Source: Tsukamurella sp. TY48 (GTDB lineage: Bacteria > Actinomycetota > Actinomycetes > Mycobacteriales > Mycobacteriaceae). From it: DNA of 64,000 nucleotides. The stretch lies in NCBI RefSeq assembly GCF_019656655.1, contig NZ_BPMV01000002.1:1098218-1162217 (forward strand), read 5' to 3'. Both the position numbers and the translations under genes were made by a program. The notes below the pieces were generated by a model. The model ran no database searches, had not been told where the DNA came from, and saw only the letters and a program-made list of their open reading frames with translations. Shown piece after piece: positions 9,377 through 17,313 of the stretch (the first letter of the stretch is position 1; every line of letters begins with the position of its first letter).

Positions 9377-11152
9377 TTGCGCATCGAGGCCACGGCCCCC
9401 ACCCGCACCCATGCCCCGTCGGACAACCTGACCACCAGGATCCGCACTCTCACGGAGTCGGCCCCCGGGACGGAACTGTTCCTGCGGCCCACCGGATCGG
9501 GCTGGCAGCCCGTGACGGCGGCGCAGTTCAACGAGCAGATCACGGCGATCGGCAAGGGATTGATCGCCCGCGGCGTGGGCAACGGCACCCGCATCGCACT
9601 GATGAGCCCCACCCGGTACGAGTGGGCCGCCCTCGACTTCGCCAACTGGGCGGTGGGCGGCTCCACAGTGGCGGTGTACGAGTCGAACTCGGCCGCGCAG
9701 GTCGAGCACATCCTCACCGATTCGGCGTCGATCGCGCTCATCACCGACAGCCGCGCGACCGCCGATCGGATCGGCTCCGGTGTGCCCGCCGGGGTGCCGG
9801 TGTGGGTGATCGACGAGGGCCTGATCGACGGACTGGTGGCCGACGGTGCCGGCGTCAGCGACGCCGATTACGCCGACCGCGTGTCCGCGGTGACCTCCGC
9901 CGCCGAGGCCACACTCGTGTACACGTCGGGAACCACCGGCAAGCCCAAGGGCGTGGTACTCACCCACGAGAACCTGCTGGCCGAGTACGACGCCATCTAC
10001 GACGGGCTGAGCCAGATGGCGCAGCCGGGCGACAGCACCGTGATGTTCCTGCCCCTGGCCCACATCTTCGCGCGCGCCGTCTCGGTGGCCGCTGTGCAGC
10101 ACGGCATCCGGGTGGCGCACACCGCCGATCTGACGAACCTGACCGGACTGTTCGCCGAGCTGAAGCCGAGTTACATCCTCAGCGTGCCGCGCGTCTTCGA
10201 GAAGGTCTACAACACCATGAGCGCGAAGGCCGAGGAGGGCGGCAAGGGCAAGATCTTCACCGCGGCCGTCGATACGGCGATCGAGTACAGCAAGGCACAG
10301 GATTCCGGCGGCGCCGGTCTGGTTCTGAAGCTCAAGCACGCCGTCTTCGACAAGCTGGTCTACGCGAAGCTGCGCGAGGCACTGGGCGGCAACTGCAACT
10401 GCGCCGTCTCGGGCGGTGCGCCGCTCGGGGCGCGGCTCGGCCATTTCTTCCGCGGCGCCGGCGTGCCGGTGTACGAGGGCTACGGCCTCTCGGAGACCAG
10501 CGCGGCGATCACCTGCAACTCCCCCAGCAGCCAGAAGGTGGGCACGGTGGGCCGCCCGCTGCCCGGCCAGGAGGTGGCGATCGCCGACGACGGCGAGATC
10601 CTGCTGCGCGGCCCCGTGGTCTTCGGCGGCTACTGGGGTCTTCCGCAGGCGACCGCGGAAGCGCTGCAGGACGGCTGGTTCCACACGGGCGACCTGGGGT
10701 CGCTGGACGAGGACGGCTACCTCTCGATCACCGGACGCAAGAAGGAGATCCTGGTGACCGCGGCGGGCAAGAACGTGGCGCCCGCGCAGACGGAGGACGC
10801 CCTGCGCCAGCACCCGCTCGTCTCGCAGGCGATGCTCGTGGGCGATAAGCAGCCCTTCGTGGGCGCGCTCATCACGCTCGATCCCGAGGCCCTCCCCGGC
10901 TGGCTCACCGCGCGCGGGCTGCCCGAGATGACGCTCGCCGAGGCCGCCGAGAACGAGACCCTGCTGGCCGAGATCGGTTCCGCCGTGGCCACCGCCAACT
11001 CGCTGGTGTCCAACGCCGAGCAGGTGAAGAAGTGGCGCGTGCTGACCACCGACTTCACCATCGACGGCGGCGAGCTGACGCCCACGCTCAAGGTGAAGCG
11101 GAACGTGGTGATGGACAAGCACGCGGGCGAGGTCGACGCGATCTACGGCTGA
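9377..11152 (+). CDS. Long-chain fatty-acid-CoA ligase (AMP-forming, FadD15-like)
   Basis: A 591-residue ANL-superfamily ligase that activates fatty acids to acyl-CoA through an acyl-adenylate. The P-loop is TLVYTSGTTGKPKG, the A5 motif is YEGYGLSETSAAITC, and the hinge and C-terminal region contain GWFHTGDLG and ITGRKKEILVTAAGKNVAP. I choose the TTG at 9377 because AGGAGG sits five bases before it; the frame is open upstream to 9284 but the extra residues do not look like protein. The length and GRKKEI(L)VTAAGKN signature resemble the AMP-forming FadD15/FACL group. It ends in a strong terminator shared with the convergent DUF3817 gene. Confidence 0.88.
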   Translation: MRIEATAPTRTHAPSDNLTTRIRTLTESAPGTELFLRPTGSGWQPVTAAQFNEQITAIGKGLIARGVGNGTRIALMSPTRYEWAALDFANWAVGGSTVAVYESNSAAQVEHILTDSASIALITDSRATADRIGSGVPAGVPVWVIDEGLIDGLVADGAGVSDADYADRVSAVTSAAEATLVYTSGTTGKPKGVVLTHENLLAEYDAIYDGLSQMAQPGDSTVMFLPLAHIFARAVSVAAVQHGIRVAHTADLTNLTGLFAELKPSYILSVPRVFEKVYNTMSAKAEEGGKGKIFTAAVDTAIEYSKAQDSGGAGLVLKLKHAVFDKLVYAKLREALGGNCNCAVSGGAPLGARLGHFFRGAGVPVYEGYGLSETSAAITCNSPSSQKVGTVGRPLPGQEVAIADDGEILLRGPVVFGGYWGLPQATAEALQDGWFHTGDLGSLDEDGYLSITGRKKEILVTAAGKNVAPAQTEDALRQHPLVSQAMLVGDKQPFVGALITLDPEALPGWLTARGLPEMTLAEAAENETLLAEIGSAVATANSLVSNAEQVKKWRVLTTDFTIDGGELTPTLKVKRNVVMDKHAGEVDAIYG

Positions 11153-11167
11153 TTCCCCTCGCGACGC

Positions 11168-11204
11168 AGCGCCGCCCGCCACGGATTCCGTGGCGGGCGG
11201 CGCT
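11168..11204. terminator. Bidirectional intrinsic terminator
   Basis: A perfect 17-bp inverted repeat (11168-11184 with 11188-11204) with a three-base loop ATT, followed by GTTT. It lies between the convergent fadD and DUF3817 genes and could stop transcription from both sides. Confidence 0.85.
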
Positions 11205-11231
11205 GTTTCGTGGGCCGGTCGATCTCGGCGG

Positions 11232-11609
11232 TCAGAGCTTGTACTGGGCCCGGATCTCGTCGGAGTTCTTCTTCTCGAAGTAGAAGCCCAGCAGCGGGAT
11301 CGTTCCCGCGAGCAGCGTCACGAGGAAGCGCGGCGCGGGCCACTTCACCTTCACGCCCAGGTCCAGCGTGAGGATCAGGTAGATGAAGTATCCCCAGCCG
11401 TGAATGATCGCGATCAGGCCCAGCCACCCCGGGATGGGCCAGTCGAAGGCGGGCGCCAACAGGTACTTGTAGATCATCTCCGCACACAGGATCAGCAGGA
11501 AGTAGCCGGTGAAGTTGGCCATGAACCGGTAGCGGCCGAGGGCTCCCTTGACCTGATCGCGGCGCTTGGCCGCGAGCTGGTCGGCGGTCGGGGTGGGGGC
11601 GTCGGTCAC
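11232..11609 (-). CDS. DUF3817 integral membrane protein (Rv1342c-like)
   Basis: A 125-residue protein with three hydrophobic segments (about residues 29-50, 58-80 and 95-112) and the DUF3817 signature GWGYFIYLILTLDLG. Function is unknown in the family. Its ATG overlaps the stop of the upstream LprD-like gene (ATGA, 11606-11609), so the two are co-translated. The same adjacent pair occurs in M. tuberculosis (Rv1342c and lprD Rv1343c) next to rdgB/rph; here other genes have been inserted between them and rdgB. A second DUF3817 protein is encoded at 59654-60004. Confidence 0.8.
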   Translation of the reverse strand: MTDAPTPTADQLAAKRRDQVKGALGRYRFMANFTGYFLLILCAEMIYKYLLAPAFDWPIPGWLGLIAIIHGWGYFIYLILTLDLGVKVKWPAPRFLVTLLAGTIPLLGFYFEKKNSDEIRAQYKL

Positions 11610-12070
11610 TGCTTCTCCTTGGCGGTGTCTGTCCGGGGGGTGTCGTTCGCCGCGAGTTCGGCGAGCAGACGGTTGTATTCGGCGTGCGCCGCATCTTCGG
11701 GCCCATCATCGGCGGGCGACGCGGCCGCGGGCCGGCTGGGGAGGAATCCCTCGGGGATGGCCGTCAGGGACGATGCCGCGGACTTCGCACGCTGAGCGCT
11801 CGCGGCGGTGCCGTCGCCCGCTGCGGCGGCCTCTTCCTCGGCGGCCATCCGGTCTTCGAGTTCCGCCTCGTCCTCCAGTTGGACGAACCGGCGGTAGCCC
11901 CAGATGAAGGCGACGGCGAACAGCGGCCACTGCATGGCGTAGCCGAGGTTGCGCGCACTACCGGCGGTCGACTCGAACCGCCCCCACTGCCACCAACCGA
12001 GTGCGAGGCATGCCGCCGCCGCGACCACCACGAACACGATGAGTGCGGGGCGATGGCGACGACGATTCAC
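11606..12070 (-). CDS. lprD: LprD-like membrane protein or lipoprotein
   Basis: A 154-residue protein beginning VNRRRHRPALIVFVVVAAAAC: a basic start, a hydrophobic stretch and a cysteine near residue 21 that could serve as a lipobox, followed by a second hydrophobic segment (QWPLFAVAFIWGYRRF) and an acidic, alanine-rich tail. Position beside the DUF3817 gene and overall form match LprD of M. tuberculosis; the function is unknown. I choose the GTG at 12070 because a TACCGT -10 hexamer lies seven bases upstream, which fits a leaderless transcript. The presence of a second hydrophobic segment makes a simple lipoprotein assignment uncertain. Confidence 0.7.
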   Translation of the reverse strand: MNRRRHRPALIVFVVVAAAACLALGWWQWGRFESTAGSARNLGYAMQWPLFAVAFIWGYRRFVQLEDEAELEDRMAAEEEAAAAGDGTAASAQRAKSAASSLTAIPEGFLPSRPAAASPADDGPEDAAHAEYNRLLAELAANDTPRTDTAKEKQ

Positions 12071-12077
12071 ATCCTCG

Positions 12078-12083
12078 ACGGTA
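12078..12083 (-). promoter_or_regulatory. -10 element of the leaderless lprD-like transcript
   Basis: TACCGT on the minus strand, seven bases before the GTG at 12070. It decides the start codon of that gene. Confidence 0.55.
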
Positions 12084-12151
12084 CCTGTCCGGGCGTTCGA
12101 CGCTGAAGACAGGTATCGTGACCTGCGCCGCAGCGGTGGACCGCTGGGCAC

Positions 12152-12233
12152 GCGCCCGTGGCGGAATTGGCAGACGCGCCAGATTTAGGTTCTGGTACCT
12201 CAGGGTGTGGGAGTTCAAGTCTCCCCGGGCGCA
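12152..12233 (+). tRNA. tRNA-Leu (anticodon UAG)
   Basis: The acceptor stem GCGCCCG (12152-12158) pairs with CGGGCGC (12226-12232), with discriminator A at 12233; CCA is not encoded. The D-arm starts GCGGAATTGGCAGACGCGC. The anticodon stem CCAGA/TCTGG (12179-12183 with 12191-12195) encloses the loop TTTAGGT, giving anticodon TAG (12186-12188), which reads CUA leucine codons. A long variable arm and the T-loop GTTCAAGTC are present, as expected of a class II tRNA-Leu. Confidence 0.96.
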
Positions 12234-12820
12234 CTCACCCCCTTGCTGCTACTGCGCCGCCCACGCCACACCCTCCTCCGCCGGCGCATGCCGGACTCTC
12301 TCGCATGCAACCGCAACAATGGCCACCACCCCGGTACGGATATTCCGCGGGAGACCACGTTATGGCTTGCCGGTCAGACATTGAAGCCACCGATTCCGAA
12401 CGCCCAGGATTTTTTCAGGTTTCACTCGCTGTGAACTCGCTGAAAAGGTCTACCAACCCCTCATTCATACCCGGTTTCAGGCGGACGCTGCGACACTCGA
12501 CGCCTCGATGTATTTGCAGTTACACCATTCTTACGGCGTTCAATAACCGCGTTTCAGCGCCACGTAATTTGGCGCAGCGAACCTCTATCCAGCGACAACT
12601 TTGGTTGCCTCGGTTGCTTGGTCGCACTAGAGCCCACGACTCTTTCACTACTGCGCGGTAACAATAGGGAGAGTGGCAATACCCAATTAACGGGACTAAC
12701 TGTTGCACTTACGTATTTAAGAGAATGCTGAATAAAACGTGTACAAATCCGATCGTCGTCTACTAACGTCAGCCAGGCAGACGCGAAGAAGACGCACTGC
12801 TTTCCCACTCGGAGGTCCCC
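12234..12820. other. AT-richer 587-bp intergenic region
   Basis: No convincing gene is present. The stretch is visibly poorer in G+C than its surroundings, especially 12400-12760. It holds a 6-bp inverted repeat GCGCCA/TGGCGC around 12557-12575 and a GGAGG at about 12810 that serves as ribosome-binding site for the exported protein at 12821. A TTGCAC at 12703-12708 could be a -35 element, but no good -10 follows at the right distance. Open frames of 60-90 codons on either strand here have no recognisable content. The region probably holds the promoter and long leader of the downstream gene. Confidence 0.6.
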
Positions 12821-14404
12821 ATGGCTCGTCATTCAGGTTCCACCGCTCTGACGCGTTCTACCCGTCACCTGACCGCCGTCGCCGGCGCGCTGGCAGCAAC
12901 CGCCGCGCTCACCACCGGCACCGCCGGCACGGCTGCCGCCGCCACGACGAATCCCCTCGATCCGGCGAATCTCGCCAACCAGCCGGCCGCCGTGCTGCTG
13001 GGTCTGGCGCCCGCCGCGCCCGGCGTGATTCCGCTGGTGGTCATTCCGGCGACATCGGCACAGATCGCTCAGGGCGTGCAGACGTGGAACGGCATTCCCA
13101 TCGTCGGCTCACTGTTCCCCGCCACCAGTTCGTCCACGTCGGGCATCGGCGCGATCAACCACGGCCCCGCCGGCTGGACCGGCCTGGGCGCCGTCCAGAA
13201 CGTCGGCATCAGCGCTCTCGGCCTCGGCGGCGTGAGCAATTCCTTCTACGGCGGCGTGACCTTCCCGGCCAGCAGCCTGCCCGCGATCCTCACCGCCATC
13301 TCCACCGGCAATCTGGGACCGCTCTCCACCGCCGATCTCGGCAGCATCCTGGGCAACGCCACCACGATCAACGGACCGCTGGGCAGCGGCCTGAGCCTCG
13401 ATGCCTGGCTGAGCTCGATCCGGACCAACGGTGTCACCACGGTGACGCCGAACATCAAGGTCGGTGCCACGGCGCCGCTCGGCCTGGGCAATGCGTTGTT
13501 CACGTTCTCCCCCGGCGGCCTGATCTACGGCAACGGCACCGTCGGGCTCGCGGGCCCGACCCTCGGCCTGAACCTGTCGGCCCTGGGCTTCGGCGGCAAC
13601 ATCAACCTGGGCCTCGGCAGCATCGCCGTCGGCCCGAACGGCCTGGTCATCACCACACCCACCCTGGGCGCCGGTCTGACCACGCCGATCGGATCCGCCA
13701 ACGTGGGCCTCTCCGCGGGCACCATCACCGCGGGCCTGAACGGCATCGGAGCGACCCTTCCGGTGCTCAGTGGCGGCGTGACCACCCCGATCGGTTCCGC
13801 CACGGGCGCGTTCGGTGGCGGCGGGGCGAGCCTCGGCCCGAACGGTGTCGCCGTCAACGGCCCGTCCGGGTCCGTCGCGGTGACCACCCCGATCGCGAGC
13901 GGCACCGCGAACGTCAACACCGGTGCGGTCTCCGTCGGACCCAACGGTGCCTCGGTGACCACCCCGTCGGGCTCCGCGTCCGTGACCACCCCGGTCGGCA
14001 GCGGCAATGTCGCCGTGACCCCCGGCACCGCCACCGTCACCCCCGGCGGCGCCACGGTGACCGGCCCGACCGTCGGCGGCGGCGTGACCACCCCCGCGGG
14101 CAGCGCCTCCGGCTCGGTGAACACCGGCAGCGGCAGCGTGAGCCCCGGCGGCGCCACGGTGACCGGCCCCTCGGGCACCGGCACCGTGACCGCGCCGAAC
14201 GGTGCCAGCACCACCGTCACGGGCAGCACCGGTTCCGCCACGGTGACGCCCGGCGGCACCTCGGTGACCCCGGGCAGCGTCTCGGTGACCACCACGCCGG
14301 GCACCTCGAGCTCCGCGAGCAAGGACTCCGCCTCGGATTCCTCCAGCTCGTCGAGCTCCTCGAGCTCCTCCAACGAGGTGTCGAGCGGCAAGGACGCGGC
14401 GTAA
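12821..14404 (+). CDS. Exported repeat-rich Gly/Thr/Ser/Val protein, unknown function
   Basis: A 527-residue protein I cannot assign to a family. Residues 1-40 form a Sec signal peptide (basic start, alanine-rich core, GTAGTAAA before the probable cleavage). Residues ~40-190 are non-repetitive and hydrophobic-rich. From ~190 to ~490 the chain is built of imperfect repeats of the form VSVGPNGASVTTPSGS, giving alternating GPNG turns and VTTP strands suggestive of a beta-solenoid. The C-terminus has an 11-serine run inside a Ser/Asp/Lys tail. There is no LPXTG motif or membrane anchor, so it is probably secreted or wall-associated. The start has a GGAGG six to seven bases upstream. It stands alone behind the AT-richer gap and ends in a terminator. 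Confidence 0.75.
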   Translation: MARHSGSTALTRSTRHLTAVAGALAATAALTTGTAGTAAAATTNPLDPANLANQPAAVLLGLAPAAPGVIPLVVIPATSAQIAQGVQTWNGIPIVGSLFPATSSSTSGIGAINHGPAGWTGLGAVQNVGISALGLGGVSNSFYGGVTFPASSLPAILTAISTGNLGPLSTADLGSILGNATTINGPLGSGLSLDAWLSSIRTNGVTTVTPNIKVGATAPLGLGNALFTFSPGGLIYGNGTVGLAGPTLGLNLSALGFGGNINLGLGSIAVGPNGLVITTPTLGAGLTTPIGSANVGLSAGTITAGLNGIGATLPVLSGGVTTPIGSATGAFGGGGASLGPNGVAVNGPSGSVAVTTPIASGTANVNTGAVSVGPNGASVTTPSGSASVTTPVGSGNVAVTPGTATVTPGGATVTGPTVGGGVTTPAGSASGSVNTGSGSVSPGGATVTGPSGTGTVTAPNGASTTVTGSTGSATVTPGGTSVTPGSVSVTTTPGTSSSASKDSASDSSSSSSSSSSSNEVSSGKDAA

Positions 14405-14422
14405 TCACCCACACCGCAACGA

Positions 14423-14460
14423 GAACGGCCGTCCCACGCATTCGCGAGGGGCGGCCGTTC
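14423..14460. terminator. Bidirectional intrinsic terminator
   Basis: GAACGGCCGTCCC (14423-14435) pairs with GGGGCGGCCGTTC (14448-14460), a 13-bp stem including one G-T pair, with a 12-base loop. It lies between the convergent exported-protein gene and the small protein gene at 14470. Confidence 0.75.
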
Positions 14461-14469
14461 CGCTGTGCG

Positions 14470-14700
14470 CTACTGGACCGGGCCGTCCGGCGGCGGAGCC
14501 GTGAAGCCCTGAGCGGCCTCCACGGTGCCCACGCCGTCGACGCCGCGCAGCGCCGCGAGCCGTCCCGGTTCGACCTCGCCGGTCACGATCCCGAGATTCC
14601 GGAGCACCTGATCGACCCGCAGGCCGGTGGCCCGCACGGCCTCGACGGTGGCGTCGAAGGCATCGTTCGGGCAGCTCAGGGTGACGGTGACCGGGGTCAT
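14470..14700 (-). CDS. Small protein resembling a free-standing subtilase propeptide/inhibitor (I9-like)
   Basis: A 76-residue protein beginning MTPVTVTLSCPNDAF. The later part, GIVTGEVEPGRLAALRGVDG followed by VGTVEAAQGF, follows the beta-alpha-beta pattern of peptidase inhibitor I9 domains, in which a strand is followed by a short helix and a VxxVE strand. Its ATG overlaps the subtilase stop codon (14697-14700), so the two are translationally coupled. It could act as an intermolecular chaperone or inhibitor of the protease. Proteins of this size beside subtilases have sometimes been labelled ketohydroxyglutarate aldolase in databases; nothing in the sequence supports that enzyme. The inhibitor role is inference. 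Confidence 0.6.
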   Translation of the reverse strand: MTPVTVTLSCPNDAFDATVEAVRATGLRVDQVLRNLGIVTGEVEPGRLAALRGVDGVGTVEAAQGFTAPPPDGPVQ

Positions 14701-15965
14701 GAGTCGACGATAGCGCCGTTCCCGTCGGTGTGGGCCAGACCGCTGCCCACGTCCGCCGAGGCGCCGTCGAGGCGTTGCGCGGTCCGGGTGAGCTGCGCCC
14801 ACAGGTCCTGCCCGCGCAGGCCTGTGACCTGGGCCGCGACCGCGGCCAGCCCGGCGACGTGCGGGGTGGCCATGCTGGTGCCGCTGATCGTGTTGTAGCG
14901 CTGCGGCAGGGTCCACGACGAGTAGACCTCGACCCCCGGGGCCGCGATATCCACCTGCCCGCCCGCCACGGGGTTGCTGGTCGCCGAGAACGGGGCCACG
15001 CCGAGCGCCTGGTCGACGGCGGCGACCGCCATGATCGACGGGCTGTTGGCAGGCACGCCGACGAATCCCTTATCGCCCGGGCGGCGCGCGTTGTTGCCCG
15101 CGGCGGCCACGATGAGGGTGCCGGCGGCGAGCGCCGCGGCGCCGGCCCGCTCGTACGCGGCGGACACCTGCCGGACATCGGCACCGAGCGACATCGAGAT
15201 CACCTGGCAGCCCTCGCCGAGCGCCCAGTCGATTCCGGCCAGGATGCCGGTGTCGTTCCCGGTTCCGTTGTTGGCCAGCACCTTCCCCACATACACCTGC
15301 GACGCGTAGGCGACGCCGTAGCGGCGTCCACCACCGGCGGGCACGAGCGGCCCGCAGGCCGTGCCCACGCAGTGCGTCCCGTGTCCGTGGGCATCGGCGG
15401 CGTCCTCGCCGGGGACGAAGGACCGGGTGATCACGCCGCGGTCGGCGAAATCGGGATGCCCCAAGGTGAAACCGGTGTCGAGGACCGCCACCTTGATGCC
15501 CGCGCCTCCCGAGCGATCGACGGAGGCACCGACGGCCTGCAAGCCCCAGGTGAACTCCGCGGTATCGGCGAAACGCGACGCGGCGCCGCTGGGGGTGGCG
15601 GGCTCGGCGATCCCGAGCCGCCGCGTGAGGTCGGCGACGCCGTCCCGGTAACCGGCGAGGTAATCCTCGGAGCCCACCCCGAGCGGGTAGTGCTCGAGTT
15701 CCGGTTCCACCGACAGCACATCGGGCGACGCTCCCTGCAGCGAGACCAGCTGATCCGGGTCCGCCTGCACCACGGCGATGCCCAAGCGGTCGAAGACCAC
15801 CGCACCCGCGGTCTGGAGATCGTTCTCCGAGCCCGCATCCGCGGAGCGCAGCACCTCGGAGACTCCCATGACGCGGCGCAACACCCGGCCGTATTCGTCG
15901 GAGCCGGAGGGGAAGACGAGCACGTAGCGCCCGGCCTCGTTCGGCACACCGTCGATCGCGATCAC
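14697..15965 (-). CDS. S8 family (subtilisin-like) serine peptidase
   Basis: A 422-residue subtilase with the complete triad: Asp in VAVLDTGFTLGHPDF (about residue 162), His in HGHGTHCVG (about 195) and Ser in SGTSMATPHVAGL (about 360); the oxyanion Asn is in VAAAGNNARRPG. The N-terminal ~120 residues form a separate domain with no signal peptide, so the enzyme appears cytoplasmic or non-classically exported. I start at the GTG at 15965, four bases after AGGAGG; an upstream start at 16004 adds 13 residues without a better site. It forms an operon with the I9-like small protein. Confidence 0.85.
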   Translation of the reverse strand: MIAIDGVPNEAGRYVLVFPSGSDEYGRVLRRVMGVSEVLRSADAGSENDLQTAGAVVFDRLGIAVVQADPDQLVSLQGASPDVLSVEPELEHYPLGVGSEDYLAGYRDGVADLTRRLGIAEPATPSGAASRFADTAEFTWGLQAVGASVDRSGGAGIKVAVLDTGFTLGHPDFADRGVITRSFVPGEDAADAHGHGTHCVGTACGPLVPAGGGRRYGVAYASQVYVGKVLANNGTGNDTGILAGIDWALGEGCQVISMSLGADVRQVSAAYERAGAAALAAGTLIVAAAGNNARRPGDKGFVGVPANSPSIMAVAAVDQALGVAPFSATSNPVAGGQVDIAAPGVEVYSSWTLPQRYNTISGTSMATPHVAGLAAVAAQVTGLRGQDLWAQLTRTAQRLDGASADVGSGLAHTDGNGAIVDS

Positions 15966-16062
15966 ACGTCCTCCTCGTCCGACGCTGCGATCAGTGAAGC
16001 GCACCGCAGCGAACTCTTAGATCCGCGTACGACACCGAGATTACCCGCGAATCGCGCCGCGT

Positions 16063-17301
16063 TCAGTCCACGCAGGGGATCTGGCCACCGCGCAGGGTGG
16101 TTCCCGCGTCCGGCGTGGGCCCGGCGACGGCAGTGGTGGGCGCCGTGAGACGAGGAGCGGTGGCGGCCTGCGTCGGGGCGTAGCCCACCTGGCTCGGTCC
16201 GGCGCCACCGGGCGCGGTGGTGGTCTCCTCATCGGCCGGGTCCGGAATGGACTGCCCGAAGGCCTGCTGCACCTGCGACCGGATGGCCTTGGGGTCCACG
16301 ATGTTCACGGCCTGCTCGTCGATCGTGTCGTAGCCGAGCACCGGCAGGGTGGTGAAGGTGAGCGCGGTACCGGCGATCTTGCCGGCCTGCTTGGCGAACT
16401 GCTCCAGGTCCCAGCCGCTGGAGATCACCACGTCCTTCTGCGCCACCGCGATGAGCGATTGCAGCTTGCGCACATCGCCGAAGACGCCCTGGTTCTGCAG
16501 CTGCACCATCACCCCGGCGATGAACGCCTGCTGGCGGTGGGTGCGGTCGAGGTCGCCGTCGGCCAGCCCGTGCCGCTGCCGCACGAAGGACAGCGACTGC
16601 GCCGCGTTGAGCTTCTGCCGTCCCGCGGGGAAGGCGGCGCCCGAATAGCTGTCGCGCACCGGCTTGTTCAGGCACACCTCGACCCCGCCGAGGGTCTTCG
16701 CGAGATCGTAGAAGCCCACCAGACTCACCTCGGCGAACTGGTCGATCGGGACTCCCACCAGTCGTTCGACGGTGGCGAGGGTGGCGGCGCGGGCCGACTC
16801 CCGGCTGCGCGCTTCCAGTTCCTTGCGATCGGTGACGCCCTTCGCGGTCAGCTCGTCCTGCACCTCGGCCTTACGCAGACCGTAGGCCTCCTTGATCTTG
16901 CCCTTCGTACGCGACTTCACGCCGACCAAGGTCACGTAGTCGTCGCGGGGGATCGAGAAGGCCACCACCTTCTTCCCGTCCGCGGGGACGTGCATCAGGA
17001 TCAGCGTGTTGGTGTTGTACCCGCCGTTGCTGCTGTCGCCGGCGTGCAACTGCTTGAGCACATCCGCGGGCAGGTCGTTGCCGTCCTGGTCCTTGCGGGT
17101 GTCGAGGCCCATCAACAGGATGTTGCGGTCACCACCGGTGGACTGCGCCACCTTGGCCTCGGCGAGGGCACCGGAGAGGTTGAACCCTCCGATCACCAGA
17201 TTGGTGCTCCACCAGAGCGTCCCGGTCACGGCGAGCACGACCATCGAGAGCAGCGCGATGGCCACGCGGCCACCGCGGAATCCCGACGGTCTGCGATTCA
17301 C
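16063..17301 (-). CDS. LytR-CpsA-Psr (LCP) family cell-wall ligase
   Basis: A 412-residue protein with a short basic N-terminus, one transmembrane helix (residues ~13-35) and an extracytoplasmic LCP domain. Recognisable LCP features are NILLMGLDTR, FSIPRDDYV, a conserved VEVCLNKPV segment, and LSFVRQRHGLADGDLDRT, where Arg and Asp residues bind the polyprenyl pyrophosphate. The C-terminal ~80 residues are proline/threonine rich. In Mycobacteriales these proteins attach arabinogalactan to peptidoglycan. The GTG at 17301 has a TAACGT hexamer six bases upstream, fitting a leaderless transcript. It lies 9 bp downstream of rdgB on the same strand. Confidence 0.88.
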   Translation of the reverse strand: MNRRPSGFRGGRVAIALLSMVVLAVTGTLWWSTNLVIGGFNLSGALAEAKVAQSTGGDRNILLMGLDTRKDQDGNDLPADVLKQLHAGDSSNGGYNTNTLILMHVPADGKKVVAFSIPRDDYVTLVGVKSRTKGKIKEAYGLRKAEVQDELTAKGVTDRKELEARSRESARAATLATVERLVGVPIDQFAEVSLVGFYDLAKTLGGVEVCLNKPVRDSYSGAAFPAGRQKLNAAQSLSFVRQRHGLADGDLDRTHRQQAFIAGVMVQLQNQGVFGDVRKLQSLIAVAQKDVVISSGWDLEQFAKQAGKIAGTALTFTTLPVLGYDTIDEQAVNIVDPKAIRSQVQQAFGQSIPDPADEETTTAPGGAGPSQVGYAPTQAATAPRLTAPTTAVAGPTPDAGTTLRGGQIPCVD

Positions 17302-17307
17302 GCGTCG

Positions 17308-17313
17308 ACGTTA
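17308..17313 (-). promoter_or_regulatory. -10 element of leaderless LCP gene
   Basis: TAACGT on the minus strand, six bases before the GTG at 17301. It lies at the junction with the rdgB stop codon, so the LCP gene may have its own promoter besides read-through from rph-rdgB. Confidence 0.5.

Noticed and set aside
7620..11182. Long antisense frames opposite deaD (plus strand, 7620-9338) and the acyl-CoA ligase (minus strand, 9269-11182)
   Set aside because: Both lie opposite genes with full sets of family motifs and themselves show only low-complexity Arg/Gly/His composition.
12703..12738. TTGCAC followed by AATAAAAC as a sigma-70 promoter for the exported repeat protein
   Set aside because: The spacing to any TANNNT is wrong, so I do not call a promoter.
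12520..12832. Open frames of 60-90 codons on the minus strand in the gap after tRNA-Leu
   Set aside because: They lack ribosome-binding sites and family features, and stops are simply sparse by chance.
14470..14700. Ketohydroxyglutarate aldolase for the 76-residue protein
   Set aside because: It is far too short for an aldolase barrel and has no Schiff-base lysine context; the I9-like reading fits better.
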